Shown here: positions 41,642-50,284 of the stretch, in pieces | How the letters are laid out: each line of letters opens with the position of its first letter | How positions within the stretch are numbered: the stretch's first letter is position 1 | Assembly: GCF_014648195.1 (NCBI RefSeq) | Contig: NZ_BMQQ01000003.1 | Coordinates: 58,931-122,930, forward strand | Source of the DNA: Streptomyces purpureus | Lineage (GTDB): Bacteria > Actinomycetota > Actinomycetes > Streptomycetales > Streptomycetaceae | Length of the DNA: 64,000 bases | Reading direction: 5' to 3' | The notes under the pieces: model-generated | What the model saw: the letters and a program-made list of their open reading frames with translations, nothing else | Told to the model about the DNA's origin: nothing | The model's database searches: none | Position numbers and translations under genes: made by a program

Positions 41642-41664
41642 TGTGGACAAACGGTTCTCCACAG
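41642..41664. promoter_or_regulatory. DnaA-box-containing inverted repeat upstream of bkdR
   Basis: TGTGGACAA (41642-41650) is the exact complement of the Streptomyces DnaA box TTGTCCACA. TTCTCCACA follows at 41655-41663 in the other orientation. CTGTGGA and TCCACAG form a 7-bp inverted repeat around ten bases. It lies 45 bases before the bkdR start, within its likely promoter or leader. Confidence 0.6.
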
Positions 41665-41708
41665 CCTGGGATAGAGACAGGTCGTCCATGGCGGAGAGGT
41701 GGGGGGAC

Positions 41709-42203
41709 ATGGTGGATGAACAAATGGCCGACGGCTGGGAGGGGAGGCCTTCGGCGCGCCCGCTGGACGCGATCGACAAGGACATCCTCCGCATCCTGCA
41801 GACGGACGGCCGCGCGTCGATACGCTCGGTGGCCGAGCGGGTCCATGTGTCGCGGGCGAACGCCTACGCCCGGATCAACCGACTGATCGACGACGGGGTG
41901 ATCCGGGGCTTCAGCGCCCGGGTGAACCACGAAAGGGCGGGGCAGGGCGCGTCGGCGTACATCACGCTGAAGATCGTCCAGAATTCCTGGCGCACGGTGC
42001 GCGAGCAGCTCCAGGCGCTGCCGGGGGCCGCCCACATCGCCCTGGTCAGCGGAGATTTCGACGTCCTGCTGCTGGTGCACACACCGGACAACCGCACCCT
42101 GCGGGAACTGGTCCTGACCAGGATCCAGTCGATTCCCGAGGTGCTCTCGACCCGCACCCTGCTGGTGTTCGAGGAGACGGACCTGGACCCCGAGCGGGAC
42201 TAG
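41709..42203 (+). CDS. bkdR: Lrp/AsnC-family regulator BkdR
   Basis: A 164-residue Lrp-type regulator. The N-terminal helix-turn-helix reads LDAIDKDILRILQTDGRASIRSVAERVHVSRANAYARINRLIDDGVI, and the RAM ligand domain includes GAAHIALVSGDFDVLLLVHT. The start is ATG at 41709, after a strong purine tract; ATG at 41688 is an alternative. It is divergent from bkdABC. By family knowledge, Streptomyces BkdR controls these genes and affects development and antibiotic production, probably sensing branched-chain amino acids. Confidence 0.88.
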   Translation: MVDEQMADGWEGRPSARPLDAIDKDILRILQTDGRASIRSVAERVHVSRANAYARINRLIDDGVIRGFSARVNHERAGQGASAYITLKIVQNSWRTVREQLQALPGAAHIALVSGDFDVLLLVHTPDNRTLRELVLTRIQSIPEVLSTRTLLVFEETDLDPERD

Positions 42204-42247
42204 ACCCCGAGCGGGATCAGGCGCTCGGCAGTCCCGCCCGGGCCGGC

Positions 42248-42841
42248 TCAGAGGGCCGTACGCAGCCCGTCGAAGGCCAGGTGGACGACGGTGTCGGCCA
42301 CCTGGGCGCGCTCGGCGTCCCCGTCCGGGTGCGGCCGGTACCACTCGACCAGCGAGTTGACCATGCCGAAGAGCAGCCGGGTGGCGAGCCGGATGTCGAC
42401 ATCAGCCCGCAGGTCGCCGTCGGCGACGGCCGCCTTGAGGAGTTCGGCCACCCGGTGGTCGAACTCGCGGCGGCGCTCCATGGCCCAGCGTTCGGTGGTG
42501 GTGTTGCCGCGGACGCGCAGCAGCAGCGTGACGTAGGGCAGCTCCGCGATCAGCACCTCGACGGTCCTGCGGGTGACGTACTCGACGCGCTCGACGGCCC
42601 GCCCCCGCACCGCACCCGGTTCGTCGAGGATGCCGAACAGGCCGTCGAGGGCGCGGCTGACGGCGCGCCGGAGCAGCTCCTCCTTGCCCGCCACGTGGTG
42701 GTAGATCGACGACTTCGAGATCCCCGCCGCCTTGGACAGGTGCTCCATGGAGGTGCCGTCGTAGCCGCGCTCGTTGAAGACCCGGACGGCGACGGAGAGC
42801 AGCGTCTCGGGGGTGTACGTGTCGCGCTTGGCGGTTGTCAT
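42248..42841 (-). CDS. paaR: TetR-family repressor, probable PaaR
   Basis: A 197-residue TetR regulator. The N-terminal helix-turn-helix is ETLLSVAVRVFNERGYDGTSMEHLSKAAGISKSSIYHHVAGKEELLRRAV, followed by an all-helical ligand domain. It starts at ATG 42841, only four bases after the paaH stop, so it is cotranscribed with paaH. Inverted repeats fitting an actinobacterial PaaR motif lie before paaH/paaN and before paaA. The likely inducer is phenylacetyl-CoA. The name is inferred from context and family. Confidence 0.82.
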   Translation of the reverse strand: MTTAKRDTYTPETLLSVAVRVFNERGYDGTSMEHLSKAAGISKSSIYHHVAGKEELLRRAVSRALDGLFGILDEPGAVRGRAVERVEYVTRRTVEVLIAELPYVTLLLRVRGNTTTERWAMERRREFDHRVAELLKAAVADGDLRADVDIRLATRLLFGMVNSLVEWYRPHPDGDAERAQVADTVVHLAFDGLRTAL

Positions 42842-42845
42842 GGAC

Positions 42846-44351
42846 CTACTCGCTCTTCATCTCGACGTACGTCTGGCGGTAGAGCGCCAGGGAGGGGGCG
42901 TAACGGCCGGTGGGCACGCGCGCGTGGAGCTCGTCGAGCAGCTCGTGGGCCCAGCCGTGACCGAGCCTGCGGCCCCACTCGACCGGGCCGAGGGGGTAGT
43001 TGACGCCGAGCCGCATCGCCGTGTCGATGTCCTGCTCGGAGGCGACACCCTTGGCGACGGCGTCCGCGGCGAGGTCCACGAGCATCGCGACCGTCCGGGC
43101 GACGATCATGCCGGGTACGTCGCCGATGACGCTGACGTTCTTGCCGAGGGCCTGGAACAGGCCGATCGACTCACGCAGCGTCTCCCAGGCCGTGACTTCG
43201 GAGGCGGAGAGCGCGACCCGGGTGGCCTTGCGGTAGTCGAGCGCCAGGTCGAAGTAGACGACGTCCCGGAACTCGGCGGAGGTCTGGCCGTCGGCGAGCA
43301 CGAGCTGCCCGCCGCCGGGCAGCAGGATGCGGGTGCCGCGGTCCTCGTCCTGCTCGTGCACCGTGATGCCGGCCTCGCGGCACAGGGCGACCAGCTCACC
43401 GGCCGGGCCGAGATCGCCCTCCACGGTGATGTGGGCGGGCGGCTCGGTCGCCGGAGCGGTGTGCGGCTCGGGAACCTCGGCTCCCTCGGCGTACGAGAAC
43501 CAGCCCTGGCCCGACTTGCGGCCCAGGCGGCCCGACTCGACCAGCCGCCGCTGGGCGAGGGAGGGGGTGAACTTGGGGTCCTGGTAGAAGGACTCCCACA
43601 CCGACCGGGTCACGGCCTCGTTCACGTCCTGGCCGATCAGGTCGGTCAGCTCGAAGGGGCCCATCCTGAAGCCGCCGCACTCGCGCAGGACGGCGTCGAT
43701 GGTGGCGGGGTCGGCGCCGCGCTCCTCGTGGACCCGCAGGGCCTCGGCGTAGAAGGGCCGGGCCAGCCGGTTGACGATGAACCCGGGGGTGTCGGCGCAG
43801 CGCACCGGCGTCTTGCCCCAGGCCTTCGCCGTCTCGTACGCGCGCGTGGCGGCCGGCTGGGCCGTGGCGTGGCCGCTGACCACCTCGACGAGCGGGAGCA
43901 GCGGGGCCGGGTTGAAGAAGTGCAGGCCCACGAAGCGGTCGGGGACCCGCAGGGGGCCCGCGATGGCGGTCACGGAGAGGGAGGAGGTGTTGGTGGCGAG
44001 GAGGCAGTCGTCGGCGACGATCTCCTCCAGGGCCGTGAAGAGCTCCTGCTTGACCTCGAGCCGCTCCACGATCGCCTCGACGACGAGTGCGGCGTCGGCG
44101 AGGTCGGTGAGCGCGGCGGCCGGGTGGAGCCGGGCGAGGGCGGCGGACCGGGCGTCCGCGTCCAGCCCGCCCTTCTCGACGAGCCGGTCCAGGCGGCCGG
44201 CGATGGCCTCGGCAGCCTGCCGCGCCCGCTCGGGGAGGGCGTCGTAGAGCCGTACGGGATGGCCGGCGACCAGGGCGACCTGGGCGATGCCCTGCCCCAT
44301 GGTGCCGGTACCGACGACGGCGACGGTACGGCTCTGCTCGATGGCGGTCAT
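42846..44351 (-). CDS. paaH: 3-hydroxyacyl-CoA dehydrogenase PaaH (PaaC-type)
   Basis: A 501-residue NAD-dependent dehydrogenase. The Rossmann start is VAVVGTGTMGQGIAQVAL (about residues 9-26), followed by NTSSLSVTAIA and the catalytic HFFNPAPLLPLVEVV. The C-terminal dehydrogenase domain includes DTPGFIVNRLARPFYAEALR, and a second such domain near the end contains DVPGMIVARTVAMLVDLAADAV and LGVNYPLGPVEWG, as in PaaH proteins of about 500 residues. It oxidises 3-hydroxyadipyl-CoA in phenylacetate breakdown. It is divergent from paaN and cotranscribed with the TetR gene. Confidence 0.9.
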   Translation of the reverse strand: MTAIEQSRTVAVVGTGTMGQGIAQVALVAGHPVRLYDALPERARQAAEAIAGRLDRLVEKGGLDADARSAALARLHPAAALTDLADAALVVEAIVERLEVKQELFTALEEIVADDCLLATNTSSLSVTAIAGPLRVPDRFVGLHFFNPAPLLPLVEVVSGHATAQPAATRAYETAKAWGKTPVRCADTPGFIVNRLARPFYAEALRVHEERGADPATIDAVLRECGGFRMGPFELTDLIGQDVNEAVTRSVWESFYQDPKFTPSLAQRRLVESGRLGRKSGQGWFSYAEGAEVPEPHTAPATEPPAHITVEGDLGPAGELVALCREAGITVHEQDEDRGTRILLPGGGQLVLADGQTSAEFRDVVYFDLALDYRKATRVALSASEVTAWETLRESIGLFQALGKNVSVIGDVPGMIVARTVAMLVDLAADAVAKGVASEQDIDTAMRLGVNYPLGPVEWGRRLGHGWAHELLDELHARVPTGRYAPSLALYRQTYVEMKSE

Positions 44352-44373
44352 ATGGATGATCCTCCCCTACCAG

Positions 44374-44382
44374 TTATCCACA
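44374..44382. promoter_or_regulatory. DnaA box TTATCCACA upstream of paaH
   Basis: TTATCCACA is a perfect classical DnaA box, 23 bases before the paaH start in the paaH/paaN divergent promoter region. Confidence 0.5.
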
Positions 44383-44406
44383 GCTTCTGCGGACCCCCTT
44401 GTCCCG

Positions 44407-44420
44407 ACCGATCGTTCGGT
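44407..44420. promoter_or_regulatory. PaaR operator between paaH and paaN
   Basis: ACCGATCGTTCGGT is an inverted repeat (ACCGA/TCGGT). It fits ACCGNNCGNNCGGT, the core I recall for actinobacterial PaaR. It is placed 56 bases before paaH and 110 before paaN, so one site can control both directions and also paaR through the paaH transcript. Confidence 0.75.
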
Positions 44421-44529
44421 TACTCTAGCTCTGACCACCTTTGACTGCCCACCCGTCACACATCACCACCCATTCGTTGGGGAGCGCTTCGCGCGCGACT
44501 GATTTGGCTCACCGAGGAGTTGGTCCGTA

Positions 44530-46224
44530 ATGGCCGCCGCTCAGCTGACCACCGACCGCCTGGCCGAGACCCACCGGCCCACGCTGGACCAGGCTCTCGA
44601 AACGATCCGTACGCGCGCGTACTGGTCGCCCCATCCGGAGCATCCGAAGGCCTACGGCGAGAACGGCTCGCTGAGCGCCGCCGACGGTCTCGCCGCCTAT
44701 GAATCGCTGCTGAACAGCCGCTTCGAGCTGGACCAGCCGGGCACGGACGGCTGGACGGGCGGCGAGGTCTCCCCGTACGGCCCGGCGCTGGGCATCGAGT
44801 ACCCGCACGCGGACATCGAGGTGCTGCTGCCGGCGATGCGCGCGGGCATGGCTGCCTGGCGGGACGCGGGGCCGGAGACACGGGCCCTGGTCTGCGTGGA
44901 GATCCTGGCCCGGATCAGTGCCCGCACCCATGAGTTCGCGCACGCGGTCATGCACACCAGCGGCCAGGCGTTCATGATGGCGTTCCAGGCGGGCGGCCCG
45001 CACGCCCAGGACCGCGGCCTGGAGGCCGTGGCGTACGCCTACGCCGAGCAGGTCCGCACCCCGCAGGACGCCGGCTGGTCCAAGCCGCAGGGCAAGCGGG
45101 ACCCCCTGGAGCTGCAGAAGGCGTTCACGCCCGTCGCGCGTGGCATCGCGCTGATGATCGGCTGCAACACCTTCCCGACCTGGAACGGCTACCCGGGCCT
45201 GTTCGCCTCCCTCGCCACCGGCAACGCCGTGCTGGTCAAGCCGCACCCGCGGGCGGTGCTTCCGCTGGCGCTGACCGTGCGCGTGGCCCGTGAGGTGCTC
45301 GCCGAGGCCGGTTTCGACCCGAACCTGGTCGCGCTGGCCGTCGAGCGGCCCGGTGAGGGCATCGCCAAGACCCTGGCCGTCCGCCCCGAGATCCGGATCA
45401 TCGACTACACCGGCTCCACCGCCTTCGGCGACTGGCTGGAGGCCAACGCACGCCAGGCGCAGGTCTACACCGAGAAGGCCGGTGTGAACACCGTCGTCGT
45501 CGACTCCACCGACGACTACAAGGGGATGCTGTCCAACCTGGCCTTCTCGCTGTCCCTGTACAGCGGCCAGATGTGCACCACCCCGCAGAACCTCCTGATC
45601 CCCCGCGAGGGCATCACCACCGAGCAGGGCCCGAAGTCGTACGACGAGGTGGTGGCCGACCTCTCCGCCTCGGTCGCCGGTCTGCTGGGCGACGACGCCC
45701 GGGCGAACGCGCTGCTGGGCGCGCTGGTCAACCCGGACGTGAAGACCCGGCTGGAGGCCGCCGCAGCGCTCGGCGAGGTGGCCCTGCCCTCCCGCGAGGT
45801 CGCGAACCCCGAGTTCCCGGACGCCGTGGTCCGTACGCCGGTGATCGTCAAGCTGGACGGCGCCAAGCCGGACGACGAGGCGGCGTACATGTCCGAGTGC
45901 TTCGGGCCGGTGTCCTTCGCCGTCGCCGTCGACTCGACGGCCGACGCCCTGGAGCTGCTGCGGCGCACGGTGCGCGAGAAGGGGGCGATGACGGTCGGCG
46001 CGTACACCACCTCGGCCGACACCGAGCGCGCCGTCGAGGAGGTCTGCCTGGAGGAGTCCGCGCAGCTCTCCCTCAACCTGACGGGCGGGGTCTATGTGAA
46101 CCAGACGGCCGCGTTCTCCGACTTCCACGGCTCGGGCGGCAACCCGGCCGCCAACGCCGCCCTGTGCGACGGCGCGTTCGTCGCCAACCGCTTCCGAGTG
46201 GTGGAGATCCGCCGCCAGGCCTGA
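44530..46224 (+). CDS. paaN: Phenylacetic acid degradation protein PaaN (aldehyde dehydrogenase family)
   Basis: A 564-residue aldehyde-dehydrogenase-fold protein of the PaaN type. Motifs include MIGCNTFPTWNGYPGLFASLATGNAVLVKPHP, IDYTGSTAFGDWLE and the nucleophile region LYSGQMCTTPQNLLIP (C349). A C-terminal motif NLTGGVYVNQTAAFSDFHGSGGNP is also present. Unlike bifunctional PaaZ it has no hydratase domain. It likely oxidises the ring-opened semialdehyde of the pathway. Start ATG at 44530 has GAGGAG upstream. Divergent from paaH and under the shared PaaR operator. Confidence 0.92.
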   Translation: MAAAQLTTDRLAETHRPTLDQALETIRTRAYWSPHPEHPKAYGENGSLSAADGLAAYESLLNSRFELDQPGTDGWTGGEVSPYGPALGIEYPHADIEVLLPAMRAGMAAWRDAGPETRALVCVEILARISARTHEFAHAVMHTSGQAFMMAFQAGGPHAQDRGLEAVAYAYAEQVRTPQDAGWSKPQGKRDPLELQKAFTPVARGIALMIGCNTFPTWNGYPGLFASLATGNAVLVKPHPRAVLPLALTVRVAREVLAEAGFDPNLVALAVERPGEGIAKTLAVRPEIRIIDYTGSTAFGDWLEANARQAQVYTEKAGVNTVVVDSTDDYKGMLSNLAFSLSLYSGQMCTTPQNLLIPREGITTEQGPKSYDEVVADLSASVAGLLGDDARANALLGALVNPDVKTRLEAAAALGEVALPSREVANPEFPDAVVRTPVIVKLDGAKPDDEAAYMSECFGPVSFAVAVDSTADALELLRRTVREKGAMTVGAYTTSADTERAVEEVCLEESAQLSLNLTGGVYVNQTAAFSDFHGSGGNPAANAALCDGAFVANRFRVVEIRRQA

Positions 46225-46237
46225 CGTGCGCCCCCGT

Positions 46238-46265
46238 GCCCGGGCCGGTTCCTACCGGCCCGGGT
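46238..46265. terminator. Bidirectional hairpin between paaN and trmH-like gene
   Basis: A 12-bp stem (46238-46249 with 46254-46265, one G-T pair, four-base loop TCCT) begins 13 bases after paaN. It overlaps the last codons and stop of the convergent methyltransferase gene. Confidence 0.75.
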
Positions 46266-46935
46266 CCGGGATGTCGGCGTAGCGCTGCACCCACGCGTGC
46301 ATGGCGATCGCGGCCGCGGCGCCCGCGTTGATCGACCGGGTGGAGCCGAACTGCGCGATCGAGCAGACCATCGACGCGTGCTTACGGGCCTCCTCGGTGA
46401 GGCCCGGCCCCTCCTGGCCGAACAGCAGCACACAGCGGCGCGGCAGCTCGGTCCGCTCCAGCGGCACAGCGCCGGGCAGGTTGTCGATGCCGATGATCGG
46501 CAGCCCCTCGGCCGCCGCCCACGCCGTCAGCGACTCGGTGTCGGGGTGGTGGCGCACATGCTGGTAGCGGTCGGTGACCATGGCCCCGCGGCGGTTCCAG
46601 CGCCGCCGGCCGACGATGTGGATCTCCTTCGCCAGGAAGGCATTGGCGGTGCGCACGACCGAACCGATGTTGAAGTCGTGGCCCCAGTTCTCCACCGCCA
46701 CATGGAAATCGTGGCGCCGGGTGTCGAGGTCGGCGACGATCGCCTCCCGCGTCCAGTACCGGTAGCGGTCGACGACATTGCGCCGGTCGCCTCCCGCCAG
46801 CAGCTCTGGGTCGTACGGCTCACCGCTCGGCCAGGGCTCAGGATGCGGGCCGACACCGATCTCGATGCCGTAGCCCTCGTCGTACTGGACCGGCTCCTGG
46901 CCGATGGACGGGTCCGTGGGGGTCTCGCTGCTCAC
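46252..46935 (-). CDS. TrmH/SpoU-family RNA methyltransferase
   Basis: A 227-residue SPOUT methyltransferase. The family marks are NWGHDFNIGSVVRTANAF (motif 1 Asn/Arg), CVLLFGQEGPGL (motif 2) and SIAQFGSTRSINAGAAAAIAMHAW (motif 3, knot and SAM site). It should 2'-O-methylate a ribose in tRNA or rRNA; the target is not clear. GTG start at 46935 overlaps the stop of the HTTM gene (GTGA). It is the last gene of a three-gene operon otherwise made of membrane proteins. Confidence 0.88.
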   Translation of the reverse strand: MSSETPTDPSIGQEPVQYDEGYGIEIGVGPHPEPWPSGEPYDPELLAGGDRRNVVDRYRYWTREAIVADLDTRRHDFHVAVENWGHDFNIGSVVRTANAFLAKEIHIVGRRRWNRRGAMVTDRYQHVRHHPDTESLTAWAAAEGLPIIGIDNLPGAVPLERTELPRRCVLLFGQEGPGLTEEARKHASMVCSIAQFGSTRSINAGAAAAIAMHAWVQRYADIPDPGR

Positions 46936-48167
46936 CTGACGAGGGTAGGGCTACCGCCGTCGCCGTGTGCGGGGGCCTGCTCCTCCCACGGCGCGGGGCG
47001 CTCCTCGGGCAGCCGCCTGCCGCGTACGCGCGCGATCAGGCGCTCCCTGCCCTGGCCGGCCCGGGCACCCAGCCAGACCAGGAAGGCGGTCGGCAGGAAC
47101 ACGGCGTCGGCGGAGATCATCGCGAGCGAGAAGAAGGGCAGTCCGAGCAGGAGGGCGATGCCCGCGTGCTCCAGGATCATCGCGACGAGCAGGGCGTTCT
47201 TCACCCGCCGGTTGAACAGGGTGAAGGGGAAGGCGACCTGCACGAGCACGGTGCCGTAGGTCAGCAGCATCACGATCAGGCCGCTGGAGGCGAGCACGTC
47301 GGACAGGGCGGGCCAGGGGGTGAAGTAGTCGAGCTTGAGCGGGTAGTACAGCGCGGTGCCGTCCTGCCAGCGCGTGCCCTGGATCTTGTACCAGCCGGCC
47401 GTCGCGTAGATCAGGCAGACCTCGGCCATGATCACGGCCAGGGTGGCGTTGTGAAGGAGGTTGGCGAGGACGTCGAGCAGCACCCGCGGCTGACCGGGCG
47501 CGAAGCGGCACGCCACCCACCACAGCCCCTGAGCCACCCACAGGCCCCACAGCAGCACCAGCAGCCACGTCTCGCCGGTCCGGTCGATGTGGAGCGTCGC
47601 GGGCGCCAGGAAGCCGCCGAGGACCACCCAGAGCAGCGGGCCGACCCGGTCCGGCCGGCCCTCGCCCCGGGCGGCACGGCGGGCGTCCAGCGACCAGACC
47701 TGCGAGCAGCGGGTCAGCAGCAGGTAGAGGGCGACGAGGTGGACGACGTTGTCGCCGCCGTCGCCCATGAAGATGGACCGATTCTGCAGCGACAGGACAC
47801 CGGCCATGAAGACGGCGGACGTGGCTCTGGTGCGCCAGCCGAGCATCAGCAGCAGGCTGGAGAGCACGGCGGCGGCGTAGACGATCTCGAACCAGACGGG
47901 GCTGTCCGACCACATCAGGACGGTGAACGAGTCGTTGGTGCCGATCAGCTCCCGGGCCATGTCCCAGCCCCAGGGGCTGTCGGGGCCGTAGAGCTCGCTG
48001 CGGTGGGGCAGCTCGCGCAGCAGGAAGATCAGCCAGGTCGCGGAGAAGCCGATCCGGACGACGGCGCTCTGGTACGGGCCGAGCGCGGTGGCCGTCACGC
48101 GCTGGATGGCGCCGGCGAGCCGCCGGCCGCGCGTCTGCGGCCGGGCGGGCCGGGGGTACGTGCTCAC
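46932..48167 (-). CDS. HTTM-domain membrane protein (vitamin-K-carboxylase-like)
   Basis: A 411-residue polytopic protein of the HTTM family, the horizontally transferred membrane domain found in vitamin-K-dependent gamma-carboxylases. About eight membrane helices are visible. Conserved-looking elements include ALGPYQSAVVRIGFSATWLIFLLRELPHR, QNRSIFMGDGGDNVVHLVALYLLLTRCS and YATAGWYKIQGTRWQDGTALYYPL. The start is GTG at 48167, overlapping the DUF5819 stop. The C-terminal tail is Arg/Glu-rich and cytosolic. No carboxylase substrate or propeptide is seen; the activity of bacterial stand-alone HTTM proteins is largely unknown. Confidence 0.86.
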   Translation of the reverse strand: MSTYPRPARPQTRGRRLAGAIQRVTATALGPYQSAVVRIGFSATWLIFLLRELPHRSELYGPDSPWGWDMARELIGTNDSFTVLMWSDSPVWFEIVYAAAVLSSLLLMLGWRTRATSAVFMAGVLSLQNRSIFMGDGGDNVVHLVALYLLLTRCSQVWSLDARRAARGEGRPDRVGPLLWVVLGGFLAPATLHIDRTGETWLLVLLWGLWVAQGLWWVACRFAPGQPRVLLDVLANLLHNATLAVIMAEVCLIYATAGWYKIQGTRWQDGTALYYPLKLDYFTPWPALSDVLASSGLIVMLLTYGTVLVQVAFPFTLFNRRVKNALLVAMILEHAGIALLLGLPFFSLAMISADAVFLPTAFLVWLGARAGQGRERLIARVRGRRLPEERPAPWEEQAPAHGDGGSPTLVR

Positions 48168-48901
48168 TGGCCGGCCTCCTTGCCGTCGCGTACGCCCGCG
48201 GGCAGATCCGCGGCGGTCACCGTCCACCAGGGGACGACCCGCAGGAAGGGGCGGGTGTCGATCTTCTCCTGGCTCCACGGGGGTGCGCTGACCGCGCTGG
48301 TCGAGGACCGCAGCTGGATCCGCTCGACCTTGCCGCCGAGGGCGTGCGCGTCCAGGCGCTGCATCACGATACGGCGCAGGTAGCGCTCGGAGAGCCGGCC
48401 GCGTAGTCCGTTGGGTTCGTTCTTGTCGTTGTGGCTGTTGACGTAGAAGTCCCAGCCGCGGCGGAGCTCGTTCTGCTCGGTGTGGCTGGGCAGCAGGCTG
48501 CCCCGGATCGCCGCGCCGTCCTCGGCGGACAGATCGATCCAGTCGGTGGTCCTGCGGGTGCCGCCGGCTCCGACGACCTCGGCGCGGACCTGGACCGAGA
48601 TGTTCTGCTGGAGGGGGTTGGGGGCGAACAGCTTCCAGTTCTGCTCGAACTCCGGGTAGACCCAGCCGTCGATCGCCTCGCCGTTCTGCTTGGTCAGCGT
48701 GTTCGAGGGCGCGACGTGCAGAAACACCATCGAGACGTGGAAGCAGGCCAGGACCGCGACGACGGCCAGGGCGACGGCCGCGGTGACCTGGTAGGGGAGG
48801 GACAGGGCGGCTATCCCGGCCGGTGGGCCGTCGGCCGTTTCCGGCGAGCCGGCAGCTTCACCGCGCTCGCCGCGCCCGCCCTCGTCGTCGTACGCGTCCA
48901 T
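48164..48901 (-). CDS. DUF5819-type membrane-anchored protein
   Basis: A 245-residue protein with a short acidic cytoplasmic head, one membrane helix (about residues 38-58, VTAAVALAVVAVLACFHVSMVFL) and a large outer domain. The outer domain has EFEQNWKLFAPNPLQQNISVQVRAEV and WDFYVNSHN, typical in my recollection of actinobacterial DUF5819. It starts at ATG 48901 and overlaps the HTTM gene by four bases, implying stoichiometric partners. Its function is unknown; the WKLFAPNP motif also occurs near HTTM proteins in other bacteria. Confidence 0.82.
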   Translation of the reverse strand: MDAYDDEGGRGERGEAAGSPETADGPPAGIAALSLPYQVTAAVALAVVAVLACFHVSMVFLHVAPSNTLTKQNGEAIDGWVYPEFEQNWKLFAPNPLQQNISVQVRAEVVGAGGTRRTTDWIDLSAEDGAAIRGSLLPSHTEQNELRRGWDFYVNSHNDKNEPNGLRGRLSERYLRRIVMQRLDAHALGGKVERIQLRSSTSAVSAPPWSQEKIDTRPFLRVVPWWTVTAADLPAGVRDGKEAGQ

Positions 48902-48931
48902 CCCGCCCCGATCCCCATCGGCCCACAGCAG

Positions 48932-48940
48932 TTATCCACA
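48932..48940. promoter_or_regulatory. DnaA box TTATCCACA upstream of the DUF5819-HTTM operon
   Basis: A perfect TTATCCACA lies 31 bases before the DUF5819 start, in the gap divergent from paaA. TTGACA follows at 48944-48949. Confidence 0.5.
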
Positions 48941-48985
48941 GGGTTGACACCTTACGGGCCGCCGACCCACCATTGAAGTCATTCA

Positions 48986-48999
48986 ACCGAACGATCGGT
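48986..48999. promoter_or_regulatory. PaaR operator upstream of paaA
   Basis: ACCGAACGATCGGT fits ACCGNNCGNNCGGT exactly. Read on the other strand it is ACCGATCGTTCGGT, identical to the paaH/paaN site. It ends 24 bases before the paaA GTG, a position suited to repression. Confidence 0.78.
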
Positions 49000-49022
49000 C
49001 GGTAGGGGTCTGCGATGAGGCG

Positions 49023-50000
49023 GTGGCGGCGGTGACAGCAGTGACGACGGACACGCAGGAAGCCGAGGCACAGGCAGCACACGAAGCGGCGTTCGACGCC
49101 GCCGTGGCAGCCGAGGAGCGCATCGAGCCACGCGACTGGATGCCGGACGCCTACCGCGCCTCCCTGGTGCGCCAGATCGCACAGCACGCCCACTCCGAAA
49201 TCATCGGCATGCAGCCCGAGGCCAACTGGATCACCCGCGCGCCCACCCTGCGCCGCAAGGCGATCCTCATGGCCAAGGTCCAGGACGAGGCCGGACACGG
49301 CCTGTACCTGTACAGCGCGGCCGAAACGCTCGGCACCAGCCGCGACGAACTCCTCGACAAGCTGCACGCCGGCCGCCAGAAGTACTCCTCGATCTTCAAC
49401 TACCCCACGCTGACCTGGGCCGACGTAGGCGCCATCGGCTGGCTCGTGGACGGCGCGGCGATCACCAACCAGGTCCCGCTCTGCCGCTGCTCCTACGGCC
49501 CGTACGCCCGCGCGATGGTCCGGATCTGCAAGGAGGAGTCCTTCCACCAGCGGCAGGGCTACGAATCACTGCTCGCCCTGTCCAAGGGGACACCGGAGCA
49601 GCACGCGATGGCCCAGGACGCGGTCGACCGCTGGTGGTGGCCCTCGCTGATGATGTTCGGCCCGCCGGACGGCGAATCCGCGCACTCGGCCCAGTCGATG
49701 GCCTGGAAGATCAAGCGCCACTCCAACGACGAACTGCGCCAGCGCTTCGTGGACATCTGCGTCCCGCAGGCCCAGGCGCTCGGACTCACCCTCCCCGACC
49801 CCGACCTGCGGTGGAACGAGGAGCGGGGGCACTACGACTTCGGCCCGATCGACTGGACCGAATTCTGGGACGTCCTCAAGGGCAACGGGCCCTGTAACGA
49901 GCAGCGGCTCGACAGGCGCCGCCAGGCACACGAAGAAGGCGCCTGGGTCAGAGAAGCAGCGGCGGCGTACGCCGCCAAGCACGGGGAGGCACGGGCATGA
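49023..50000 (+). CDS. paaA: 1,2-phenylacetyl-CoA epoxidase subunit PaaA
   Basis: A 325-residue catalytic subunit of the multicomponent epoxidase. Two diiron-ligand motifs are visible: [17 protein letters not shown] and [17 protein letters not shown]. It epoxidises the ring of phenylacetyl-CoA using electrons from PaaE. The start is GTG at 49023, with GTG codons at 49032 and 49038 as alternatives; a GATGAGG element precedes. It heads the paaABCDE operon, in which neighbouring genes overlap or abut. Confidence 0.93.
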   Translation: MAAVTAVTTDTQEAEAQAAHEAAFDAAVAAEERIEPRDWMPDAYRASLVRQIAQHAHSEIIGMQPEANWITRAPTLRRKAILMAKVQDEAGHGLYLYSAAETLGTSRDELLDKLHAGRQKYSSIFNYPTLTWADVGAIGWLVDGAAITNQVPLCRCSYGPYARAMVRICKEESFHQRQGYESLLALSKGTPEQHAMAQDAVDRWWWPSLMMFGPPDGESAHSAQSMAWKIKRHSNDELRQRFVDICVPQAQALGLTLPDPDLRWNEERGHYDFGPIDWTEFWDVLKGNGPCNEQRLDRRRQAHEEGAWVREAAAAYAAKHGEARA

Positions 50001-50284
50001 CGACCGACGGTTGGCCGCTGTGGGAGGTCTTCGTACGCTCCCGCCGAGGGCTGTCCCACACCCACGCGGGCAGCCTGCACGCGCCGGACGCGGAGATGGC
50101 CCTGCGCAACGCCCGCGACCTCTACACCCGGCGCAACGAAGGCGTCTCCATCTGGGTGGTGCCCTCCACGGCGATCACCGCCTCCTCCCCCGACGAGAAG
50201 GACCCCTTCTTCGAGCCGTCGGCGGACAAGCCCTACCGCCACCCGACGTTCTACGAGATCCCGGAGGGGGTGAAGCACCTGTGA
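49997..50284 (+). CDS. paaB: 1,2-phenylacetyl-CoA epoxidase subunit PaaB
   Basis: A 95-residue structural subunit that bridges PaaAC units. The family pattern [52 protein letters not shown] is clear. The start ATG at 49997 overlaps the paaA stop (ATGA). Confidence 0.93.
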   Translation: MTTDGWPLWEVFVRSRRGLSHTHAGSLHAPDAEMALRNARDLYTRRNEGVSIWVVPSTAITASSPDEKDPFFEPSADKPYRHPTFYEIPEGVKHL

